Origin: Antrihabitans auranticaus
GTDB taxonomy: Bacteria; Actinomycetota; Actinomycetes; Mycobacteriales; Mycobacteriaceae
NCBI RefSeq assembly: GCF_016481275.1
Contig: NZ_JAEMNW010000001.1
Coordinates: forward strand, 186,001 to 250,000
DNA: 64,000 nucleotides
Direction: 5' to 3'
This document shows, piece after piece, positions 58,424 through 64,000 of this stretch (position 1 is its first letter; each line of letters opens with the position of its first letter). The translations under genes were made by a program, and so were the position numbers. The notes under the pieces were generated by a model, which had not been told where the DNA came from, ran no database searches, and saw only the letters and a program-made list of their open reading frames with translations.

Positions 58424-58974
58424 ACCACGGGTGCCCATGAACCGGGATTGTCCCCGTTCGAGTGCAGTTTCGTGCTGGATGTCGGATTGATCGTGATCGG
58501 AATGTTCACGAACTTGACGGCTTCCGGCCTGGCAGTGGTCCGTGGCGCCTCGGAACCGTTCTTTGGGCTGGGCGTGGTCTTCGCCAGATCAGCCGGAATC
58601 CTGGGCTCGACGGGGACGCCGGCGAGCGCTTCCCGAAGAACCACGATCACCGACGTGCCGTGGTCGGCGAGCGTGCCCAGAATGTCGTGGTGCTCCCCGC
58701 GGACCAGCGCGGTCACGGCGCAGACCGGGCACCAGTCGCAGCTCGACCACGCCTCTCTGCTGGCGCCGACAGCAGCGCGGCGCAGCGTCGGTTCGACGCG
58801 CTCGAGAAACGCTTCTGCGAGCAGCCGCAACTCGTCGCCGAAGTGCGGATGGTCATCGTGCGGAATCTCTTTGCCGGCAGCTCCGTCGTTCACGGCGCCG
58901 TTTTGTGCAGCGCCGTTATTTGCAGCGCCGTTGTGTGCAGCGCCGTTATTTGCACTGTCTTTCGCGTCGCTCAT
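58420..58974 (-). CDS. Rv2183c-like protein with repeat-rich N-terminus
   Basis: 184 residues. The first ~33 are five NNGAA/HNGAA-type pentapeptides. The folded part has FGDELRLLAEAFLERVEPTLRRA, then SCDWCPVCAVTALVRGEHHDI, whose CxxCxxC could bind metal or form a disulfide, and a Pro/Thr-rich tail. The ATG overlaps the stop of the ArsA-like gene by 4 bp, and the stop overlaps glk. By order it corresponds to Mtb Rv2183c; function unknown. Confidence 0.75.
   Translation of the reverse strand: MSDAKDSANNGAAHNGAANNGAAQNGAVNDGAAGKEIPHDDHPHFGDELRLLAEAFLERVEPTLRRAAVGASREAWSSCDWCPVCAVTALVRGEHHDILGTLADHGTSVIVVLREALAGVPVEPRIPADLAKTTPSPKNGSEAPRTTARPEAVKFVNIPITINPTSSTKLHSNGDNPGSWAPVV
58898..58965 (-). 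repeat. 15-bp in-frame tandem repeats coding NNGAA
   Basis: Five imperfect 15-bp units (plus-strand form gccgttatttgcagc) near the 5' end of the Rv2183c-like gene. All preserve frame and give Asn-Asn/His/Gln-Asn-Gly-Ala-Ala peptides. Confidence 0.75.
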
Positions 58975-60257
58975 TTGGGCCATACCTTCGCATCCGGACG
59001 GAATCGGACAATCAAGCTGTCACCGGCCAGTTCGGCGGCATCGACAGTGCATCGGCGCAGCACCGACGCCAACCGAATCCGGCGACGGAAACCGTCGGCT
59101 CCGACTATCAAATCGTCCTCCGCTCGCGCTAGGCGCAGGCTCGACTTATCCACGACCGGCAAATGCAGCCGCATCGCGTACACCGAATCCACACCCGTTC
59201 CTGACTCCAGCGACACCGAGACGGTCTGCTCCGCGCCGTTGCGATCGGCGACCGTGTCGGTCATGTCGGCGTTCACCGCGTATGCGAGTGCGCCCAGAGA
59301 CGACAACCCTACCGGCTCGGGACCCGTGTGCTGAGCCATCAGAATCGTCACGCCCAGCATCGACTCTTCGATCGAGGCGACCACGTCGAGTTGCTCGCCG
59401 CGGCGATTTCGGTACCACCGGACGGCGGGGTGGATGTCGTCGGACGGCAAATCACCAGGCGGATCCAGGGGCGGCAGCACCTTGTTGACGACCACGGCGT
59501 CGATCCGCATGCCGAGCAGCGCGAGCGCGGACCTGATTCTGACGGTCTCCGCAGCCGAGATTCGCTCGGGTTCGGTGATCAAACGCACACCGGTGCGGTC
59601 CCGGTCTGCGAGGAGGTCGCGCACGGTCCCGACCTCCGAAACGATCTTCTCCACGGTGGCCGCCAGGACCGCGCGGCGGATGTCGGTGCCGATCGCCGAA
59701 GCGATTCGGCGGTGCTTGGGCCAGATGCGTTCGAGGTAGCCGAGGAACATGTCCGGCCCAGCGAGGGTTCGCAACGTGTCGGCTGTCGGTCCGCAGTCGA
59801 CGACGATGATGTCCCACTGGTCGTCCGAGCCCAGGTCCGCGATCTCGGCCAGGCCGAGGAGTTCCTGAACGCCCGGCAGACCGGTCAGCTCGCCGGCGTC
59901 CAACGTCGTGAATTCGGCGCCGTGATCGTGTCCGCCGCCCTTGCTCAGCAGTCCCGACGCCTCGCGGTACCGGTCTTCGAGCAGTGCCAGGGTGTCGATT
60001 TCGATGACTTCGAGGCCCGGCATCACCTGCTGCACGCCGGCGGTCGTGCCCGGATCGTGCGCGATCTGGATGCCGAACGCGTCTCCCACGGAGTGCGCGG
60101 GGTCGATCGATGCGAGTAGGACGTTCTCGCCCGAGCGGGCGTGTGAGATCGCGGTCGCCGCCGCGAGCGTCGTCTTTCCGACACCGCCCTTGCCGACGAA
60201 GAACTCGATCCGCGCGTTCTTTCGAGCTTGGCGCTCAGCGCCGGCCGAGCCGCTCAG
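58971..60257 (-). CDS. ArsA/GET3-like ATPase with C-terminal HSP20-like domain
   Basis: About 428 residues. The deviant Walker A is FFVGKGGVGKTTLAAATAIS; LLASIDPAHSVGDAFG and IIVVDCGPTADTLR are ArsA/GET3 switch motifs; EPERISAAETVR and VVNKVLPP follow. The last ~75 residues (SVYAMRLHLPVVDKSSLRLA, DDLIVGADGFRRRI, SLIVRFRP) resemble the ArsA HSP20-like domain. No paired arsenite cysteines are seen. Positional match to Mtb Rv2184c. The only start near the junction is CTG 60257, overlapping the SRPBCC stop (CTGA). Confidence 0.85.
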   Translation of the reverse strand: MSGSAGAERQARKNARIEFFVGKGGVGKTTLAAATAISHARSGENVLLASIDPAHSVGDAFGIQIAHDPGTTAGVQQVMPGLEVIEIDTLALLEDRYREASGLLSKGGGHDHGAEFTTLDAGELTGLPGVQELLGLAEIADLGSDDQWDIIVVDCGPTADTLRTLAGPDMFLGYLERIWPKHRRIASAIGTDIRRAVLAATVEKIVSEVGTVRDLLADRDRTGVRLITEPERISAAETVRIRSALALLGMRIDAVVVNKVLPPLDPPGDLPSDDIHPAVRWYRNRRGEQLDVVASIEESMLGVTILMAQHTGPEPVGLSSLGALAYAVNADMTDTVADRNGAEQTVSVSLESGTGVDSVYAMRLHLPVVDKSSLRLARAEDDLIVGADGFRRRIRLASVLRRCTVDAAELAGDSLIVRFRPDAKVWPK

Positions 60258-60691
60258 CCTTCCACTCGTTTCTTCAATTCCTTCAACGCAGTGTCGGTGA
60301 TGACCTTCTCCGCCTTCCTCTTGAAAGCGCCGATCATCGGAATGTTGAGATCGACACTCAGCTCGTAGGTCACCTCGGTGCAACCGTTCGGCTTGTCGAC
60401 GAGCGTGTAGGAACCGTGCTGCGCCTTCTGCAGGTCGCCTCGGACGAGTTCCCAGCTGACCGACTTGCCATCGCCGGCCCAGTCGTAGACGAGATCGTAG
60501 CTTTCTTTGAACACACCCGCATCCAGGACGAAGCGAACCAGCTTTGCCCGGCTGTCACTGCCCGCTTCGACGACCTCGACGGTCTTCGCTGCCGCCACCC
60601 ACGCCGGGTATCGATCGAAATCGGCAATCACGTCCATCACCAGCTTCGATGGTGCGCCGATGACGATCGACCTCACAGTACTGTCGGCCAT
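60254..60691 (-). CDS. SRPBCC (polyketide cyclase/dehydrase-like) protein
   Basis: 145 residues with a START/Bet v1-like fold: IVIGAPSKLVMDVIADFDRYPAWVA (split by family block), KTVEVVEAGSDSRAKLVRF, VSWELVRGDLQKAQHGSYTL and a C-terminal helix AFKRKAEKVITDTALKEL. Such proteins bind hydrophobic ligands in a cavity. It corresponds to Mtb Rv2185c. It is first in a coupled run SRPBCC-ArsA-Rv2183c-glk with 4-bp overlaps throughout. Confidence 0.88.
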   Translation of the reverse strand: MADSTVRSIVIGAPSKLVMDVIADFDRYPAWVAAAKTVEVVEAGSDSRAKLVRFVLDAGVFKESYDLVYDWAGDGKSVSWELVRGDLQKAQHGSYTLVDKPNGCTEVTYELSVDLNIPMIGAFKRKAEKVITDTALKELKKRVEG

Positions 60692-60796
60692 CCGCTACCG
60701 ATTCCTTTCGCGAAATGTTGCATGCGATCCTGACGCCGATCGCGGATCGCGTGACTATCACACACGAAACAGGCCATCCAGGACAATCGGGGGGAT

Positions 60797-61171
60797 TCAG
60801 CCGACCGGCTCACCCGGCTTCCGGCCTGCTTCGAGCTCACCCTTGATCTCGAACGACATCTTTTTGCCCGCAACACGTCGAATTCTGTTCAGCTCCAACA
60901 CCTTGCGACTGTCGAACGCGCCTGTCGGTTCCGCGTGCAAGAAGTAGTGCAGGATCACGCCGTCGAGCGCAGGTTCGAGCCATACCTCCATGGTGCCGGT
61001 CAACGCGCCGCTGACCGCCCAGCGAATCCCCTGCTCCGCCCGGTCCTCGCGGACCTCCAGTGAGAGGTCGGGCCACCACTGCCGCCACCTGTTCGGCGCC
61101 GCAACCGCGGCTCCGACGCGGACCGGCTGCGCCGCCACAAATGTCTGATCTGCGACCTGAATCGTGCTCAT
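60797..61171 (-). CDS. Conserved Rv2186c-like SRPBCC-type protein
   Basis: 124 residues: PVRVGAAVAAPNRWRQWWPDL, TGTMEVWLEPALDGVILHYFL and VLELNRIRRVAGKKMSFEI. The pattern (small, alpha/beta, Trp-rich opening) suggests a second START-like ligand-binding protein, and the position matches Mtb Rv2186c. About 105 bp upstream of the SRPBCC gene on the same strand. No function known. Confidence 0.8.
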   Translation of the reverse strand: MSTIQVADQTFVAAQPVRVGAAVAAPNRWRQWWPDLSLEVREDRAEQGIRWAVSGALTGTMEVWLEPALDGVILHYFLHAEPTGAFDSRKVLELNRIRRVAGKKMSFEIKGELEAGRKPGEPVG

Positions 61172-61242
61172 GGCGTCGAAGCATAGGGGCTTCGCTCCCG
61201 TGCGCGGTTAGCGAGTCCAGGGACTCTGCAACCGCGCACGGG

Positions 61243-62370
61243 TCAGCGCAGCAGTGCTTGCAGGCGCGCGGCGAGGACGTCCCATCGCCAGTTCTCCGCC
61301 ACCCATGTCCGCCCGGCCGCCCCCATGGCGGCGGCGCGGTCTCGGTCCGCCAGCACGTTGACGACTGCTTCGGACACGGCGGCGACCGACCTTCCCTCCA
61401 CGACATGACCGGTTTCGCCTTCGACGACGGTTTCCGGCGCACCGCCCGAATTACCGGCGATGACCGGCACACCCGTCGCCGACGCCTCGAGGAACACGAT
61501 GCCGAGCCCCTCGACGTCGAGGCCGGCGCCACGCGTCCGGCACGGCATCACGAACACGTCGGCGATCGTGTGGTGTGCGGCAAGTTCGGCCGCCGGTACG
61601 CCGCCGGTGAAGACGACATCCTTGGCCACACCGCTGGACTCGGCCAATTGGCGCAGTGTGTCGCCGTACGGTCCGCCGCCGACGATCACCAGAACGACAC
61701 CGTCGATCTGCTTCTTGATCGCGGGCAGTGCCTTGATCAACACGTCCTGTCCCTTGCGGGGTACCAGTCGGGACAGGCACACGATGGTCGGACGTTCGCC
61801 CAGCCCGTACCGGGTCCGCAGTTCGGCGCGGGCCGCCGGATCGGGACGGAACACGTCGGTGTCGACCCCGGGCGGCAGGTGCTCGAGCGCGGCCTCGGCG
61901 CCGAAGGCCGCCGCAAACCGGCCGCGGGTGTAGCGGCTGACATAGGTGACTGCGTCGGTGTGGTCACCGATGACGCGCAGGGCCTGGCGCGCTGCGGGCA
62001 GCATCGACCAGCCGACCTCGTGGCCGTGGGTGCTCGCGACGACACGCTGCGCGCCCGCCCGCCGAACGACCGGTGCCAGCAGTGCCAGCGGCGCGGCCGC
62101 GCCGAACCAGGCACTGTCGCACCCGGTCGACGTCATGAGCTGCGCAGCCCGGCGGGCGACGAACGGGGTCGGGACCATGAGGGTCGTCGGGTGACGGACC
62201 ACCTCGAACGGCTGCTTGGCGTCGAACTTGATGTGGCTGTCGCCTCGCCAGCGCGGCGCGTAGACGACGAGGTCGTCGGCGGGCAGCTTGCCTGCGAGCG
62301 TGTGCAGGTAGGACTGGATGCCTCCGGGACGCGGCGGGAAGTCGTTGGTCACCAGGAGGGTGCGCGGCAT
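61243..62370 (-). CDS. pimB: Phosphatidylinositol mannoside mannosyltransferase PimB
   Basis: 375 residues, GT4 family. LLVTNDFPPRPGGIQSYL opens the acceptor domain; ASTHGHEVGWSMLPAARQAL, the donor site SRLVPRKGQDVLIKAL and GLGIVFLEASATGVPVIAG (E-x7-E motif) are as in mycobacterial PimB'. It adds the second mannose from GDP-Man to PIM1, giving the Ac1PIM2 anchor of LM/LAM on which MptA and MptC later build. A fadD15 homologue, next to pimB in Mtb, is absent here. Confidence 0.93.
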   Translation of the reverse strand: MPRTLLVTNDFPPRPGGIQSYLHTLAGKLPADDLVVYAPRWRGDSHIKFDAKQPFEVVRHPTTLMVPTPFVARRAAQLMTSTGCDSAWFGAAAPLALLAPVVRRAGAQRVVASTHGHEVGWSMLPAARQALRVIGDHTDAVTYVSRYTRGRFAAAFGAEAALEHLPPGVDTDVFRPDPAARAELRTRYGLGERPTIVCLSRLVPRKGQDVLIKALPAIKKQIDGVVLVIVGGGPYGDTLRQLAESSGVAKDVVFTGGVPAAELAAHHTIADVFVMPCRTRGAGLDVEGLGIVFLEASATGVPVIAGNSGGAPETVVEGETGHVVEGRSVAAVSEAVVNVLADRDRAAAMGAAGRTWVAENWRWDVLAARLQALLR

Positions 62371-62379
62371 GGGGTGACC

Positions 62380-63744
62380 TTACCCAGGAGCATTCGACAG
62401 AAGTCGGCTGCTTGTCCATTTACGCCAGCCGTCCAGGAAATCGGCCGTCCCCATGCCGAGAACCGCTCGAAAGGCGGCGTCCACCCCTGCCTCGTCGACC
62501 GGTCCGCGGGCGAGTTGCCGATAGAGGTCGACCAGGGCGCGCTCGCCGAAGTCGGCCGCCAGGTATGCGCACGCGGACCACGCCGTCTCGTACGCGAGCC
62601 CAGCGCTCTCTGGAGCCGCGAAGTCGGCGTCGGTGGGCAACGAGGTGGGCAGCGCGCCGTTCGCGACCTGACGCGCCAACGTCGGGGCTGTGCGCGCAAA
62701 CGCCAGCTCCGAGTCGCGATAGCCCGAATAATCGGCAAAGCCTTCCAGGATCCACATGGGCGATCCGTCGACGGTCGCTGCACGCGCCGCGACGTGCGTC
62801 AACTCGTGCCGCAGCACCGATCGCCGGGTCACAACGGTCAGCCGATCTGCCGATTCGGGGCTGAACACGATCCGCTGGCCGGTCACGGGCGAACCCTGCG
62901 TGACCGCGTCGGATACCGACACAGCCGCGACATCGAGGCCGCTGCGGGGCGCTCCGGCAAGGGCGGCGAACTCTTCCTGGCTCGCCGCCGCAAACACGAG
63001 CGCGGAGCCCACCCACCCCGGCCCCCACAGGGACGACACTGCCGGGACCGCGGTCGCCAGCTCAGCCGCGAGGGCGTCGACGGTCTCGTCGGTGTGGCCG
63101 AGCACGACCGATGTCCGACCATCGGCCGTCGGGACCGAAACAGCGGTGAGCGGCCCGAAGTCCCACGGCCCACGCCAGGTGGTCCTGCCGCCTGCGGGCG
63201 CGTCGGACACCAACTTCCAGCCATCGCCCCGCCGCGCCACCGTCAGAGCGACAGGTTTGCGCGTCGGCATTGTGTCCGGTCCGGCCACTGCGTACCGCAG
63301 ATAGACCGGCGGAGTCCAGACGTCGGCGGCACCGAGTGCGTCGGCAACGGCCGGATCGACGGGTTGCTCGGGTTCGGAACCGATTTCGAAGCCCCAGTCG
63401 GCAAGCGGAACGCCGGCGAGGTTGTGCGCACGTGCAATCTCGCGGTCCAGGAAACCGGGTTCGGCCTGCACATCGAAGAGCGGTAAGAGCGCGTCTGCGT
63501 CATCGGCACGCACAGCCGCTGCCCAGGCGTCGAGGACGGTCTGCAGCCCCTGGCGGCGTTGTTCTTCGTAAGGATTCGACGATGGCGTGCGGGTCGCCGG
63601 ACCCGTGCCGGCCGACTCGGTCGAACCGCGCACAAAGACCATCACCGTGACGGTCAACGCCACAACGAGCCCGAAAAGTGCTGCAATTTCCCAGCGGCGA
63701 ATGCGCCGCTTACCGGAGTTGAACGAATCCGTTTCGGTCGTCAG
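62380..63744 (-). CDS. Membrane-anchored HExxH metallopeptidase-like protein
   Basis: About 454 residues: short cytosolic start (TTETDSFNSGKRRIRRWEI), one transmembrane helix (AALFGLVVALTVTVMVFV), then a large extracytoplasmic domain. A gluzincin-like motif VLRHELTHVAARAA with downstream WILEGFADYSGY (Glu ligand) suggests a zinc peptidase. It corresponds to Mtb Rv2189c by order. The helix requires a start upstream of GTG 63663; the only plausible one is CTG 63744, overlapping the NlpC/P60 stop (CTGA). Confidence 0.75.
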   Translation of the reverse strand: MTTETDSFNSGKRRIRRWEIAALFGLVVALTVTVMVFVRGSTESAGTGPATRTPSSNPYEEQRRQGLQTVLDAWAAAVRADDADALLPLFDVQAEPGFLDREIARAHNLAGVPLADWGFEIGSEPEQPVDPAVADALGAADVWTPPVYLRYAVAGPDTMPTRKPVALTVARRGDGWKLVSDAPAGGRTTWRGPWDFGPLTAVSVPTADGRTSVVLGHTDETVDALAAELATAVPAVSSLWGPGWVGSALVFAAASQEEFAALAGAPRSGLDVAAVSVSDAVTQGSPVTGQRIVFSPESADRLTVVTRRSVLRHELTHVAARAATVDGSPMWILEGFADYSGYRDSELAFARTAPTLARQVANGALPTSLPTDADFAAPESAGLAYETAWSACAYLAADFGERALVDLYRQLARGPVDEAGVDAAFRAVLGMGTADFLDGWRKWTSSRLLSNAPG

Positions 63745-64000
63745 TATCGGCGAGCGCCGTAGTACGGGCCGCCCGCGCTGAGCGGGACGATCGCGACCGG
63801 CACACCGAACGTCGAAGCGTGCAGCAGCATGCCGTTACCTGCGTAGATGCCCACATGCGACGCGTCGGAATAGAACCCGACGACATCACCCGGTTGCAGA
63901 TCCTTCTTGTCGACCGGCGTGCCCCCGGCCATCTGAGCCTGGCTCGAACGCGGCAAGTTCTTGCCGATCTGGCGATACGCCCACACGACGAGTCCGGAGC
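63741..64000 (-). CDS. NlpC/P60 peptidoglycan hydrolase (N-terminus cut by window edge)
   Basis: The last 86 codons of a gene entering from the right edge. The residues SGLVVWAYRQIGKNLPRSS directly follow where the catalytic Cys of DCSGLVVWAY should be (its codon is split by the edge), and the catalytic His is in ASHVGIYAGNGMLLHA. These are D,L-endopeptidases that cut peptidoglycan stems, as RipA-type proteins do. Corresponds to Mtb Rv2190c. Its stop overlaps the next gene's start. Confidence 0.88.
   Translation of the reverse strand, partial: SGLVVWAYRQIGKNLPRSSQAQMAGGTPVDKKDLQPGDVVGFYSDASHVGIYAGNGMLLHASTFGVPVAIVPLSAGGPYYGARRY

Noticed and set aside
58971-60257. Arsenite-pump ATPase
   Set aside because: No arsB/arsR neighbours and no paired metal-binding cysteines; context is envelope synthesis.

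Overview
This window comes from a high-GC, mycolic-acid-containing actinobacterium. Gene content and order match Mycobacteriales throughout: Wag31/SepF polar-growth proteins, the mra/fts/mur division cluster, lipomannan/LAM mannosyltransferases, PimB, an MTB12-type antigen and LppM. The CrtO-type carotenoid ketolase, together with CruF- and CruG-like genes, points to a Rhodococcus-like member of the Nocardiaceae; the genus cannot be proved from this sequence. Comparisons with M. tuberculosis (Mtb) gene order and with published families are from memory, not from a search.

Layout. (1) 1-8400: the end of an SMP-30-like gene, RarD, a CtpE-type P-type ATPase, a run of minus-strand membrane genes leading to RluD and LspA, and a divergent lipoprotein. 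(2) 8480-16422: an MTB12-like lipoprotein, DinB, a TfoX-like protein, an F420-type oxidoreductase, then ileS behind an ultrashort T-box riboswitch, and wag31. (3) 16569-35729: the full dcw cluster on the minus strand, read from mraZ through rsmH, ftsL-like, ftsI, murE, murF, mraY, murD, ftsW, murG, murC, ftsQ, ftsZ, pgeF, yggS, sepF and yggT. Most junctions are 1-4 bp stop/start overlaps, implying long co-transcribed and translationally coupled units. (4) 35730-36601: an 870-bp gene-free region with a MraZ operator/promoter, a second phased set of GTGGG boxes, and a tandem array of five palindromic repeats with compensatory stem changes. (5) 36602-50490: DUF3040, HEPN and GNAT genes, then carotenoid genes (crtO, cruF, cruG, idsA/crtE, crtI, crtB) interleaved with the conserved mycobacterial genes lppM, an MTHFR-like gene and mptA. 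A beta-propeller gene here is broken by a frameshift. (6) 50495-64000: a Rv2175c-like regulator, pknL (here with PASTA domains), aroG, RNase AS, an MptC-like mannosyltransferase, PlsC, a ROK glucokinase, an ArsA-like ATPase/SRPBCC cassette, pimB, a HExxH membrane peptidase and a truncated NlpC/P60 hydrolase.

Functionally the window is an envelope-building region. It makes lipid II and builds the septum (mur/fts), directs polar growth (wag31, sepF), matures lipoproteins (lspA), mannosylates PIM/LM/LAM (pimB, mptA, mptC) and makes an isoprenoid pigment predicted to be a ketolated, hydroxylated and glycosylated monocyclic carotenoid. No lycopene cyclase, rRNA, tRNA, CRISPR array or intact transposase was seen.
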